DNA of 38,535 nt from positions 1 through 38,535 of the forward strand of contig NZ_JACHFH010000026.1 in NCBI RefSeq assembly GCF_014201835.1. The letters run 5' to 3'. Origin of the DNA: Pectinatus brassicae (GTDB lineage: Bacteria; Bacillota; Negativicutes; Selenomonadales; Selenomonadaceae). The position numbers and the translations under genes are program-made. The notes beneath the pieces are model-generated. The model ran no database searches. It was not told the DNA's origin and was given only the letters and a program-made list of their open reading frames with translations. This document shows, piece after piece, positions 6,985-16,225 of the stretch; the stretch's first letter is position 1; every line of letters starts with the position of its first letter.

Positions 6985-7560
6985 AACATACTCACTTTTC
7001 TTTGCATCTTTACAAGATTATCACCTGATTACCTTAAAAATAACATGCAGGCTTTAGAAAAGCAAGTTTTTCATAGTAACATATATAAGAATCGTAAGTT
7101 CTTTTTTAGTCGTATTGGGGAGGTGTCGTTCACACAGGTTCGCTACTTCCCATGCGGTTCTCTTATGAACTCCTTTATGTTTCCATAAAGCACAGACTAT
7201 ATCTTATCCTTCGGCATTATCCGTTAAGGTCTGCCCACTTCCGGTCGCTTGACCGTACTTCCCTCAAGAGGAATAGTCGTTGGGGATTCTCCTGTTCGGA
7301 GCTTTCCTGCTGATTGTCCATTTCTTTAGTGTTTAGGGTTTAACCATGCACCATACAGTATATTTTTTCTACTTTCGTCACCGTCACGTTTGAGTTTATT
7401 TCATCTTTGCGTTGTGGCTATACTGTCTTTAGGAGTTTCCAGCATTTCAAGCAGTATTGGATTGGTCTTTTGCCAATCTCTATATGCATATTTCTATACA
7501 TACTAACTACTTTGGTCGCCTAACTCACGACTAAAGTCACGAGTGTGCGGCTCCCATTTA
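6985..7560 (-). ncRNA. Group I intron 5' part and catalytic core of the IStron
   Basis: The region is noncoding but has recognisable group I intron core elements on the minus strand. CAATCAGCAGG (7316-7306) resembles the Q/P4 element. CGACTATT (7279-7272) resembles R, and AAGATATAGTCT (7205-7194) is the conserved S/P7 element. GACTA and TAGTC of the last two can pair as P7. The 5' exon ends in U of UUGAU, which could pair with GTTAG about 35 bases into the intron, giving a U-G pair at the splice site. The intron would end at G 5762. Subgroup and full fold were not computed. Confidence 0.85.
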
Positions 7561-8514
7561 ATCAATTCCCATCATTTTTCCAATAGCCTGAAATTTTTCC
7601 GGACAAGCAGAATAATTATATTGTATAACCGGCCCCAGTAAAATTGCATTACACTCTCCATGGGCTAAATCAAGAAAACCACCTAAACTATGTGCCATTG
7701 CATGTGCAGCTCCAAGAATAGCATTAGAAAAAGCGAGTCCCGCCTGTAAACTTGCCAACATCATTTGCGCACGCCAGCCCACATCATCTGGTTTTTTTAT
7801 AACTTCCGGCAAAGCTTCCCAGACAAGTTTGATTGCTTCTAAAGCATGCAAATCAGTAATCGGCGAACTGGCATTTGATACATATGCTTCAATCGCATGC
7901 GTTAGTGTATCCATGCCACAGCAAGCTGTTAAATAGGGGTTCATTGTCACTGTCACCTCAGGATCAAGTAAAGCCACATCAGGAACAACTGCTTTACTAA
8001 CAATAGCAATTTTGCACTTGCGTTTTTCATCTAAAATTATCGAAAATTGCGATACTTCTGAAGCACTGCCGCTGGTCGTGGGCAAACAAATAAGCAGTGG
8101 CATCGCATGGGGAATTTTATCAACACCTTCAAAGTCAAGAATATTAGAACCATTAGCCGATACAATACCAATACCCTTGGCACAATCCATAACACTGCCG
8201 CCACCAAGGGCTATAAGGCCATTACATTGTTCATCTGCAAATAATCTGGCACCTTCCATAACCTCTTCTGAACGGGGATTTGGCGTGATGCGCAAAAACT
8301 TTACATATGAAATGCCCGCCTTTGTCAAAGATTGTTCAACATCCCTAACCCAATTTGTTTCATCGTCAAGACTTTTATCACTGACTAACAATACTTTATG
8401 TGCACCAAAATTAGCTGCATAACGCCCAACAAGATGCCTTGAATTAAGACCGAATACAAATTCTGGTGCCACAAATTTGCGCAGCTCAAAAAAATATGTA
8501 TGATTCTTGTTCAC
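7561..8514 (-). CDS. Iron-containing alcohol dehydrogenase, N-terminal part (5' exon)
   Basis: These 318 codons run from GTG 8514 to GAT 7563-7561, after which the IStron gives an immediate TAA. The enzyme would oxidise or reduce an alcohol/aldehyde with NAD(P). Visible family features are the nucleotide-binding GGGSVMDCAKGIG, PTTSGSASEVSQFS, and metal-ligand segments GMDTLTHAIEAY and AHAMAHSLGG followed by DLAHGE. The whole metal site is in this part. The missing 75 C-terminal residues are at 5534-5761. Unless the IStron is spliced from the RNA, the product is truncated. A purine-rich GGGGGCAGGG precedes the GTG. The specific substrate cannot be told. Confidence 0.92.
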
Positions 8515-8651
8515 GATAATCCCTGCCCCCTTAATCTATCCAATTTATATTAAGGAACAACTTATATTTTGCTAATATTATATTTAATTATTAATTCGTG
8601 TTCATAGATGATTTCCCTGCCAGTTTTAACAAAGAAACCCACCATAACACT

Positions 8652-8686
8652 AAAAACAGTTTGCTGCTAATTTAATCAGCGAACTG
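8652..8686 (-). terminator. Terminator after the helicase gene
   Basis: On the minus strand CAGTTCGCTG (8686-8677) pairs with CAGCAAACTG (8666-8657) and is followed by five T (8656-8652). It lies about 50 bases after the helicase stop and separates it from the alcohol dehydrogenase gene. Confidence 0.65.
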
Positions 8687-8738
8687 CCTAGTTTAGTGTA
8701 AAACATATTTAGTTTTTCGATATATTTTATATTAATAA

Positions 8739-11345
8739 CTATTTGTTATCTTCAACAACAAATTCTGCAGGAATTGCTTTTATAAACCGACTTATCTTAT
8801 TTAAGCGATTATGCTCACTTATCTTACTCCAGCTTATAAACAATTGTTTTTTTGCGCGTGTTATCGCCACATAAAACAAGCGTTTTTCTTCTTCGATATT
8901 GCCTTCTTTTATTGCTAAATATGCTGGAAATATCCCATCCTGCATTCCCGCTAAAAACACATAATCAAATTCAGTACCCTTGGACTGATGAATTGTTATT
9001 ATCGGAATACGTGGTCTTTTTAAGATTATTCTATCCATCTCACTATTAGATAAAGCCGTTAATTTCAATAAATTTTCCAAGGCATCACGCGAATTCATTT
9101 TATTGTCATCAATATCTTTTGCTATAAGATACAATTCACGTATGCGCTCAATACGCTCAGGCTGCTTTCGATAATATTCCTTTATTCGAGTCACATTCAT
9201 AATTTTAGCAATAAGGTCGTAAGGACGGACGATATGGCTGTTTGCAGCTAATTCCTGCATTTGCACAGCAATCCATCTAAATTGATCAATATAGCGGGCA
9301 ATATATTCTATTCTTTTCTCCGCAGTTGGTTTTATATTGATGTCAATAGCATAAATCAGTAGTGCTGCTGTCGCCAGTACATCATCTAACGCGTTGTGGG
9401 TAGGTTTATCTTCAATAGCAAAATAATCACTTAAATAGCCTAATTTATGATTAAGTAAATTAGGATAAAAACGTCTGAAGATGTCAAGTGTATCATAAAA
9501 AGTTAAAAATGCTATTTTTTTAAGTTTTAAACGATTTAACTGACTGCTCAAAATACTTATATCATAGCCGACATTATGACCAACAATTACCGCATCACGT
9601 GAATATTCCACAAATTCCTGCAAAACAATTTCAGGATTTTCGCCATGTTCGCGTAAATATTCATCAGAAAAACCATGTACCTCGTAAGAACTGCCTACAA
9701 GCTTGTCAGACTGCAATATTCGAACAAATTTATCTTTTACTTTACCGCTTCTATCTATTTTTATAGCTGCAATCTGGATTATCTCATCACGACTGGTATC
9801 AGTCCCCGTACTTTCCACATCAAATACTATTATATTTTCCTTATCAAGTGCCTGTGTCAACACCGCAAAAGGATCTATCGCCTCTTCATAGATTTTATTG
9901 TCAATAAAGTCCGTTAAACTTATCCCAACTTTTCTATATTCATCTGACTCAATAGTCTCGATTGTTCTTGTTCCAATCCCCGCAGCAAATTTTTGCAATA
10001 CACGTTTAAAACTAGCTGCATCATATTTATTTAGCAGCAGGCGTAAAAAAGCAATTACATCTTTTATTTCCTGACGACGAAAAAATTTAAATTCATCAAC
10101 TAAAATGAAATTAAGCTTTTCATCCTCTGGTAAATCACTGTTTATAAGATGAAAGTTTTCACTTAATCTTTGATTGTATTTGTTGCTGCGTGTCAAAATA
10201 CCTATTCTCGATATATCCGCAAGATTAAGTTTCTTTATCTGGTTATATAGCCATTGGGCCTCCTGCATGGCTGCTTTGCTTTCATGCAATATGATTTTAG
10301 TACCATTTTGCTCACTAGCTGCCTTAATCTTATATTTATAAACATCATGAACTTTTTCTCCAAATAGATTATTTAAGCATCCATATGACGCCTCCAATAA
10401 TAATTTTGTTGCCCGATAATTTTCATCAAAAACAACTATTTGCGGCTTATAATCCTGCACATACTTATCTAAAATAGTTGTAGGATTAGAGCCACGCCAT
10501 TCATAAATAGTTTGAAAATAATCACCACATAATAAAATATTATTATTAGCAAATAATTGAGATATGATTTTATACTCCAATTCGCTGGTATCCTGCATCT
10601 CGTCAATATTTAGATACTTATATTTTTTTTGCCAAATATTTAATATTTCGCTGTTGCGAAAAAACTGATAGGCAGTACTGATTAAATCCGTAAAATCAAG
10701 ACCATGCATTTTTTGTAACTGACTGTTATAGTCACAAACAAATTCAGCACCTTCAGCTTTAAGCCATGCCTTCATTTTATTATCAGTGAAATAATGGGCA
10801 TTAACACAGATTTTGTCAATTCGTTTATTTTCTTCTATATATAAACGATAAATAACTTTTTTATAATCATCTAATATATCTTCCGAATAAATATCATAAA
10901 CAGCTCGGTATTCTTTAGCCAAATTAATAAAATTCTGCAGCGATTTAAGCATAAAATTATACTTATTAAGATCACGAACTATATCTATGCAGTCATCTTC
11001 GTCAAAAATTATAAAATCAGTAAATAAATCAGAATGTTTCTTAACTTCGGCCTTAACAATATCATAGCAAAACGCATGAAAGGTCTTAATAGGAATATTG
11101 CTGCCATCATCTCCAAGCATGGCAACGGCTCTTTCCTTTATCTCCTTGCAGGCCTTATTAGTAAAAGTAAGACAAAGTATTTCTTCAGGCAGTGCCCGCT
11201 TATCTTGTATAATTTTTATTATTCGACATAATAAAGTATTTGTTTTACCAGTGCCGGCCGAAGCACTAAGCAAAATATTATTATCTGCTTCATTTACTAT
11301 CTGCAATTGTTTTTTATTTAAATTATTAAATATAGTATTTTCCAT
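8739..11345 (-). CDS. UvrD/PcrA-type helicase with embedded DEDDh exonuclease domain
   Basis: This 868-residue superfamily 1A helicase has motif I SASAGTGKT (27-35), motif II NIDEMQD (246-252), motif III GDYFQTIYEWRG (274-285), motif V TIHQSKGTEFDYVFLAG (784-800) and motif VI FYVAITRAKKQL (824-835). A complete DnaQ/RNase T-like 3'-5' exonuclease (about 504-668) is inserted between motifs IV and V. Its catalytic residues are D509 and E511 (FDVEST), D595 (GHNVGYD), H650 and D655 (HNALDD). Fusion of unwinding and 3' trimming suggests a DNA repair or mobile-DNA role. The only TAG stop codon among the genes read here ends this gene, and an in-frame TAA follows three codons later. Confidence 0.92.
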   Translation of the reverse strand: MENTIFNNLNKKQLQIVNEADNNILLSASAGTGKTNTLLCRIIKIIQDKRALPEEILCLTFTNKACKEIKERAVAMLGDDGSNIPIKTFHAFCYDIVKAEVKKHSDLFTDFIIFDEDDCIDIVRDLNKYNFMLKSLQNFINLAKEYRAVYDIYSEDILDDYKKVIYRLYIEENKRIDKICVNAHYFTDNKMKAWLKAEGAEFVCDYNSQLQKMHGLDFTDLISTAYQFFRNSEILNIWQKKYKYLNIDEMQDTSELEYKIISQLFANNNILLCGDYFQTIYEWRGSNPTTILDKYVQDYKPQIVVFDENYRATKLLLEASYGCLNNLFGEKVHDVYKYKIKAASEQNGTKIILHESKAAMQEAQWLYNQIKKLNLADISRIGILTRSNKYNQRLSENFHLINSDLPEDEKLNFILVDEFKFFRRQEIKDVIAFLRLLLNKYDAASFKRVLQKFAAGIGTRTIETIESDEYRKVGISLTDFIDNKIYEEAIDPFAVLTQALDKENIIVFDVESTGTDTSRDEIIQIAAIKIDRSGKVKDKFVRILQSDKLVGSSYEVHGFSDEYLREHGENPEIVLQEFVEYSRDAVIVGHNVGYDISILSSQLNRLKLKKIAFLTFYDTLDIFRRFYPNLLNHKLGYLSDYFAIEDKPTHNALDDVLATAALLIYAIDINIKPTAEKRIEYIARYIDQFRWIAVQMQELAANSHIVRPYDLIAKIMNVTRIKEYYRKQPERIERIRELYLIAKDIDDNKMNSRDALENLLKLTALSNSEMDRIILKRPRIPIITIHQSKGTEFDYVFLAGMQDGIFPAYLAIKEGNIEEEKRLFYVAITRAKKQLFISWSKISEHNRLNKISRFIKAIPAEFVVEDNK

Positions 11346-11369
11346 GATTTATCCTATCGTATAATATTA

Positions 11370-11494
11370 TTGATAAAAAAATATCGTATGCTATACTAAA
11401 AACATAAAAGGTGCTACCGGTAAACGGTCAGCTTCAAAACGATTAAGCATAAAGTAAGCTGCCTAGTTTTGCAGACGAGGGCGGCTTACTTTTT
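11370..11494 (+). ncRNA. Candidate antitoxin RNA with promoter and terminator (type I toxin-antitoxin)
   Basis: A promoter TTGATA (11370-11375), 16-base spacer and TATACT (11392-11397) is followed about 90 bases later by a 12-bp stem (AAGTAAGCTGCC 11452-11463 with 11480-11491) and a T-run. The RNA would be about 90 nt and has no ORF. It converges on the small toxin gene and shares its terminator, the layout of Fst/par-like type I systems. Its 5' end (AGGTGCTACC...AAACGGT) closely resembles that predicted for the opposing RNA. Confidence 0.6.
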
Positions 11495-11551
11495 TCATAA
11501 AAGTACCACAAGAATAATTAAAAATAACAAAGTTATATTCGTTTTATTCAT
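11495..11551 (-). CDS. 18-residue hydrophobic peptide, candidate type I toxin
   Basis: The ORF MNKTNITLLFLIILVVLL has one membrane-spanning stretch from residue 6 to 18. GGGGTGAT lies 5 bases ahead of the ATG, a strong ribosome site. An extended -10 promoter (TGTTATACT, 11625-11617 on the minus strand) lies upstream. The message would start AGGTGTTACC and run into the shared bidirectional terminator at 11452-11491. A tiny hydrophobic peptide opposed by a short convergent RNA is typical of type I toxin loci (Fst or holin-like toxins). At 18 residues it is shorter than most known ones. Family membership is inferred from layout, not sequence. Confidence 0.55.
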   Translation of the reverse strand: MNKTNITLLFLIILVVLL

Positions 11552-11616
11552 GGGATATCACCCCATTTCTGGAGCAATATTATCCACCTACCGTTTGGTA
11601 ACACCTAAAATTAGTA

Positions 11617-11625
11617 TAACACAAT
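11617..11625 (-). promoter_or_regulatory. Extended -10 promoter of the candidate toxin gene
   Basis: TGTTATACT on the minus strand has the TGn extension and a -10 box one mismatch from TATAAT. No good -35 box is present. The predicted transcript starts near 11610 and would have a 60-base leader before the toxin ATG. Confidence 0.5.
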
Positions 11626-11860
11626 ATAATTGTTGAAAAAAGCTGAATTTACAGGATATATAAAGGATTATGCGATAATTACGGGAAATTGTGCTGGCTT
11701 ATTAGTTTACATTTGTAGAATATAAGTATTATTTTATGAGAATGTTAATAAATTGCTGTAGTTTGTTTTATAAACATTTTAAGAATTATAGTTACTGAAA
11801 AAAGGAAAGTAATACATTATAGCGAATAACATATAGTAATCTATATAAGGAGAATTGCTT

Positions 11861-12874
11861 ATGCCGAAAAAAAACATCTCCAATCATTTTGCTATTACCT
11901 TATTTCCCGAAAGGGACTTTATTGATACTACATCCTTTGTAAAAACTTACAAAAATTTTCTTGTGCGCATAATTGCGCATGGCCATCCATCAGAGGATAC
12001 AAAAACAATGTATTTTTCGCAAATCGATAATTTTCTGCGCTGGTCACAAAAAAATAATAAAGTTGAGCCGTTGCAATGCAAAAAACATCATATTACCACT
12101 TACCGTGATTATCTTTATAATAAAAACCTTAAAGAAGCTACCATTTCCTTTAAACTGACTGCCATAAGAAAATTTTATCAGGCTGCTCAACAGTTAGCCT
12201 TGATATCTTCTAATCCGGCTGATGATATATTTGCTTTAAAAACAGCTAGTGATAAACCTGTTACTGATAAATATTTGACTGAAGCAAGTCTGTTGGAATT
12301 AATTAATATGCTCATTATAAAAGACAGCAATGGCAATTATATTGAAGAAATGCTGCGTGACCGCCTGATTATAGCTTTTATGGGCTTAGAAGGACTGCGT
12401 ACAGTTGAAATTCATGGTATGAATGTGGAAGATATTGGCTGGGAAACAAAAACTATTTTTATCCGTGGTCAAAAACACAGCGATTTTATTTATCCACACG
12501 ATGAAGTCCTATCTTTATTACAACAATATTTACAAATAAAGCAGGGACCTATCCCCCGTGATAAAAGTGGCACTCCTGTATTTACTATTGTAAGCCATAA
12601 TAACCAATTTTCCCGTATATCACGTCAGTCCATTCGAAAGGCCATTAATGCTTTATTAAAAAAAGCTCATATTCGCACAGATAACAAAAAAAATTATTCC
12701 TGTCACTTATTGCGCCATACCTGCGGTTCGTTGATATATAATAAAACCAAAGACTTGCAATTAGTTCAGGAAACAATGCGTCATCGCGATCTGAAAAGTT
12801 CCAGTAAATACGCCAAACGACAAAAAGTATTTTTACAGCATTATGCCAAAAGCCGCCCAGTGAAAATGGATTAA
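11861..12874 (+). CDS. Tyrosine recombinase / phage-type integrase (XerC/D-like)
   Basis: This recombinase has 337 residues from ATG 11861. That start is chosen because AAGGAG lies 8 bases ahead; the in-frame TTG at 11855 is too close to it. An N-terminal SAM-like domain (about 15-105) is followed by the catalytic domain. R180 is in GLRTVEI, and a K follows in RGQKHSDF. H282-LL-R285 is in CHLLRHTCG, H308 is in MRHRDL, and the nucleophile is Y317 in SSKYAKR. It cuts and rejoins DNA through a 3'-phosphotyrosine. It stands alone, with no phage or conjugation genes and no recognisable attachment site. It may be a lone Xer-like enzyme or a relic of an integrated element. A bidirectional terminator follows directly. 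Confidence 0.92.
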   Translation: MPKKNISNHFAITLFPERDFIDTTSFVKTYKNFLVRIIAHGHPSEDTKTMYFSQIDNFLRWSQKNNKVEPLQCKKHHITTYRDYLYNKNLKEATISFKLTAIRKFYQAAQQLALISSNPADDIFALKTASDKPVTDKYLTEASLLELINMLIIKDSNGNYIEEMLRDRLIIAFMGLEGLRTVEIHGMNVEDIGWETKTIFIRGQKHSDFIYPHDEVLSLLQQYLQIKQGPIPRDKSGTPVFTIVSHNNQFSRISRQSIRKAINALLKKAHIRTDNKKNYSCHLLRHTCGSLIYNKTKDLQLVQETMRHRDLKSSSKYAKRQKVFLQHYAKSRPVKMD

Positions 12875-12875
12875 T

Positions 12876-12915
12876 AAAAATAACCATCCAACAAAAAGCT
12901 GGATGGTTATTTTCA
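12876..12915. terminator. Bidirectional terminator between integrase and oxidoreductase genes
   Basis: AATAACCATCCA and TGGATGGTTATT form a 12-bp stem, flanked by A-runs on one side and T-runs on the other. It serves two convergent genes. Confidence 0.85.
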
Positions 12916-15780
12916 TTAATTATGAGCACATTCATCGACTAAATATGCTATAGACTGGTAGCATATGCCACTTTTGGCGGATAGTCCGACTTCGCAGGTA
13001 CGGCTGTTAGAATAGCCATGTGTGCAATCAGTTGGAATTGCTTCATTAAGATGTTCCAATGCTGATTGATTTAATTCTGGATTAGTAAAGCCCTTATCAC
13101 CAGAAAAACCACAGCAATGAACCTTTTCTGGTACAACTACTTTTCGTGCACAAGCTTCTGCTATTGCTTTAAATTTTTCAGCATCACCCATTTTTCTAGA
13201 GCTGCATGTTATATGGAGCATTACAGTTTCATCAGTTTTTTCCAAATGCAGTTTATCGAGCAGACAATCATAAATAAATTCTACAGTATCATATATTTTT
13301 AATTTTTTTGTCATTACTTTCTTCATGCGGTAAACACATGGGCTCGTATCACATAGCACTGGATATTTTCCATTTTCAGTAACTTCCAACAACATTTTTT
13401 CCAAATTGGCACTCATACTGTCCGCTATGGCAAAATATCCTTCACTTTCAAAGGGCATCCCACAGCAGTATTTATCAAGATTTTCCGGTATTATTACTGC
13501 GTAACCCGCTTTTTTGAGCAAGGAAAGCATTACATCATTAAGCTGTCTTTGGTCATAATCTTTTTTAGCCGGCCCCATCATACGCGTTACACAGCTCGGA
13601 TAATAAATTATTTTCGGCTTATCCGCATCGGCTGCCGTAAGCACATTACTTGGTGTATGTCCGCTTTTAGGCATCCACTCTGTCCATTGTGGTATTTTCC
13701 CCTCACTGGACTTATGCAGTTTTTTCGATATATAGTTCATCGCCGCTGTCCCTATTACTGAATGCGCCACATTGGCACCGGTAAGTCCAAGTTTCATCAC
13801 ACTGCTGACTCCGGCAAAATGTTCATCAATAAATTTAGCAGCATGCTGCGATTGTTCCGTTTGGTGATGAAGAGAGCGTTCATATTTGGTAAAATCACCA
13901 GTGTTAATCGAAAGAGGGCATTCCAGCTGACATAAACCATCAACGGCACAAGTTTGTTCTCCCAGATAATTAAATTCATCCTTAAATCGTTCCATCAGCG
14001 CATTATTTTCACCGGTAAGTTCCAACCGTGCTATTTCGCGTTGTGTTGCCGTTCTTTGCCGTGGGCTGAGAGTAAGATTATGTGACGGGCAATGCGCTTC
14101 ACAGTAGCCACATTCAATGCATTTATCAATAATATCATTTGCCTTAGGCATAGCTTTAATGTTTTCTACAAAGAGTTCATAATTATCAGTTATGATTACA
14201 TCAGGATTTAACATTCTCTCCGGATCAAAGGCTTTTTTTATACGCTGCATAATTTTATAAGCTTTTTCACCCCATTCAAATTTTACAAATGGAGCCATAT
14301 TTCTGCCCGTGCCATGCTCTGCTTTTAGTGACCCGTCATATTGTTTAACAACGAATTCACAGATATCTTCAATAAATTTTTTATACTGCAGTCTGTCTTT
14401 TTCTGTTTTAAATGCCTGAGTAAAGACAAAATGCACACTGCCATCCAGCGCATGTCCATAGATGATACCATCACTATAACCATTGTCATCCATACATTTG
14501 CGCAGTGTTGTTACAGCATCTGCTAATTTAGCTTTAGGAAAAGCTACATCTTCTATAATTACAGTTGTTCCTACTTCCCTCATCCCACCAACAGCTGGAA
14601 ATATTCCTGAACGAATTTTCCAAAACACTTCATATTCTTTAGGAACGGCTGTAAATTCTATGGGCCGCAAAGTATGCATATCTTTCAGCACATCTTTGAC
14701 CGCATCGATCTGCTGATATAATGCTTTTTCTTCACTGGTACGTATTTCTACTAATAATGCCGTTGCCTTATCCGGCAAATCTTTTATATAAGAAGGTATG
14801 CCTTCCTTCTCTTCTACTGATTTTAATGAAACTCTGTCTAAAAGTTCAGCCGCAAAAACCAATGGTCTGGATAATTTCATAACAGCCAGGCAGGCTGTTT
14901 TTATATCAGGAAATATCATCAGGGCTGAAGCCTTATATTTATGGTCGATTACTGTTTTATACGTAATTTCAGTAATAACTGCCAAGGTACCTTCCGAGCC
15001 AATAATCAAATGTTTAAGGATATCTATTGGATCATTATAATCGACAAATGAATTTAGAGCATAGCCTGTAGTGTTTTTAATTTTAAATTTATGGGCTATT
15101 AACTGTCCCAATTCACTATCCTTTTTTATTTCATTGCGAATATTTTCTAATTCTTCAATCAATTCTTTATGCGTTTGTTTCCAATTTTGGCAGGAATCTT
15201 TATCTGCTGTATCAAGAACCGATCCGTCCATAAAAACAAGTTTCATATCCACCAATGTATGATAGCTGTTATCTGCTACGCCACAGCACATACCACTGGC
15301 ATTATTAGATGCAATCCCTGCAACTACCGCATGACTGGTTGACGCGGGATCCGGACCGATTTTTCGCGCATACGGCTTTAAATATAGATTAGCTAGTGAT
15401 CCTAATACTCCAGCCTGCAGAGTAATTTTATTGCCATTATCAGTAACTAAATGATTCTGCCAGCCTTCTGTCATAACAACAAGCACCGAATCCGTCAGTG
15501 ACTGTCCACACAGGCTGGTACCTGCACCACGAAAATTAAGTGCTATTTTTTTCTTTCTTGCTTCATTAATTAATTCTATTACTTCTTCAATGTTTCTAGT
15601 CTTAACTACTATCTTGGGGGTCATACGATATAAGCTTGCATCGACACCATATGCATAAGTAAGTACTGGATCTACAACTATTCTTTCCTTCGGGATAACT
15701 TGAGCGATACTATGATAAAACTCCTGATACTGTGTTGGTAAACTATTAATATCCTTGATTATATTTTTTGCTGCTGTCAT
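12916..15780 (-). CDS. FAD- and Fe-S-containing oxidoreductase, D-lactate dehydrogenase type
   Basis: This 954-residue GlcD-GlcF type fusion probably oxidises D-lactate or a related 2-hydroxy acid. The N-terminal FAD-binding_4 domain (about 40-270) has the FRGAGTSLCGQS and GPDPASTSHA segments. The FAD-oxidase C domain (about 275-530) follows, with YGHALDGSVHF and the AEHGTGRN segment. A ferredoxin-like domain has C554, C557, C560 and C564 (CIECGYCEAHC) and C611, C617 and C621. Two CCG domains carry CCGMPFESEG and CCGFSGDKGF. No membrane segment or signal peptide is seen. AAGGTGAAGGTGAT precedes the ATG. In a lactate-fermenting Negativicute it would feed electrons to the fumarate reductase pathway; the substrate is an inference. 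Confidence 0.88.
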   Translation of the reverse strand: MTAAKNIIKDINSLPTQYQEFYHSIAQVIPKERIVVDPVLTYAYGVDASLYRMTPKIVVKTRNIEEVIELINEARKKKIALNFRGAGTSLCGQSLTDSVLVVMTEGWQNHLVTDNGNKITLQAGVLGSLANLYLKPYARKIGPDPASTSHAVVAGIASNNASGMCCGVADNSYHTLVDMKLVFMDGSVLDTADKDSCQNWKQTHKELIEELENIRNEIKKDSELGQLIAHKFKIKNTTGYALNSFVDYNDPIDILKHLIIGSEGTLAVITEITYKTVIDHKYKASALMIFPDIKTACLAVMKLSRPLVFAAELLDRVSLKSVEEKEGIPSYIKDLPDKATALLVEIRTSEEKALYQQIDAVKDVLKDMHTLRPIEFTAVPKEYEVFWKIRSGIFPAVGGMREVGTTVIIEDVAFPKAKLADAVTTLRKCMDDNGYSDGIIYGHALDGSVHFVFTQAFKTEKDRLQYKKFIEDICEFVVKQYDGSLKAEHGTGRNMAPFVKFEWGEKAYKIMQRIKKAFDPERMLNPDVIITDNYELFVENIKAMPKANDIIDKCIECGYCEAHCPSHNLTLSPRQRTATQREIARLELTGENNALMERFKDEFNYLGEQTCAVDGLCQLECPLSINTGDFTKYERSLHHQTEQSQHAAKFIDEHFAGVSSVMKLGLTGANVAHSVIGTAAMNYISKKLHKSSEGKIPQWTEWMPKSGHTPSNVLTAADADKPKIIYYPSCVTRMMGPAKKDYDQRQLNDVMLSLLKKAGYAVIIPENLDKYCCGMPFESEGYFAIADSMSANLEKMLLEVTENGKYPVLCDTSPCVYRMKKVMTKKLKIYDTVEFIYDCLLDKLHLEKTDETVMLHITCSSRKMGDAEKFKAIAEACARKVVVPEKVHCCGFSGDKGFTNPELNQSALEHLNEAIPTDCTHGYSNSRTCEVGLSAKSGICYQSIAYLVDECAHN

Positions 15781-16225
15781 ATAATATCACCTTCACCTTT
15801 ATTTATAATATTAAACCATTTATCTTCTGAAAAATTCGATAAATTATCTAATCTGCAATATGAATACTATAAGTCCATAGAAAAACTTCTCTATACTCAT
15901 ACTATAAATTTATTCTGTGAATAGTCAATATATGGTATCGTTCAACAAAATTGACTTGAAAAATAATTCAATTATCACCCTTTATTTTTTTTACTTCTAC
16001 ACTGCAATAAAACAAAGTATTTATCAAGTAATTGTAAAACATAAAAATATTATAGTATCTTTTATATTTTATACTAAAATAGTTTTTTCAATAAATTGCC
16101 ATATTTTTCAACTTATTTTTTATATTGTATTTAGGCACTTTTCCTGTAATTATCGTCGAGAAAGGTAAATTTCACTTGAATTTATTTGATTTTTCCGATT
16201 CAATTGCTACAATTTGATTCTTTGT
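15781..16225. other. AT-rich intergenic region without recognisable genes
   Basis: This stretch upstream of the oxidoreductase gene holds that gene's ribosome site and presumably its promoter, which I cannot place with confidence. The plus-strand ORF at 15917-16168 is rich in F, I, Y and K codons, has no ribosome site and looks like chance in AT-rich DNA. Confidence 0.5.

Larger units (their letters stand above)
5762..7560 (-). mobile_element. Complete IStron (group I intron + IS605-family tnpB), 1799 bp, in an alcohol dehydrogenase gene
   Basis: The element begins at 7560 (minus strand TAAATGGGAG) directly after host TTGAT and ends at 5762 (GTGGGAG) before host GTTCAG. There is no target duplication. 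Removing it joins codon GAT (7563-7561) to codon GTT (5761-5759) in frame. The 5' 576 bases are noncoding and carry group I intron core elements. The middle is tnpB (5875-6984), and the last 113 bases are the right end. No TnpA (Y1 transposase) is present, so movement would need a transposase in trans. The architecture and TTGAT target match the IStrons known from Clostridioides difficile and relatives. The same 5' end occurs at 1-120. Confidence 0.9.

Noticed and set aside
6859-7188. Plus-strand ORF across the tnpB start and intron region
   Set aside because: It lies opposite tnpB and the intron core; the sequence is explained by those features.
11855-11860. TTG start for the integrase
   Set aside because: It sits only 2 bases from the AAGGAG site; ATG 11861 has normal spacing.
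15917-16168. 83-codon plus-strand ORF in the gap before the oxidoreductase gene
   Set aside because: Composition is what random AT-rich DNA gives (F, I, Y, K), no ribosome site, no recognisable motif.
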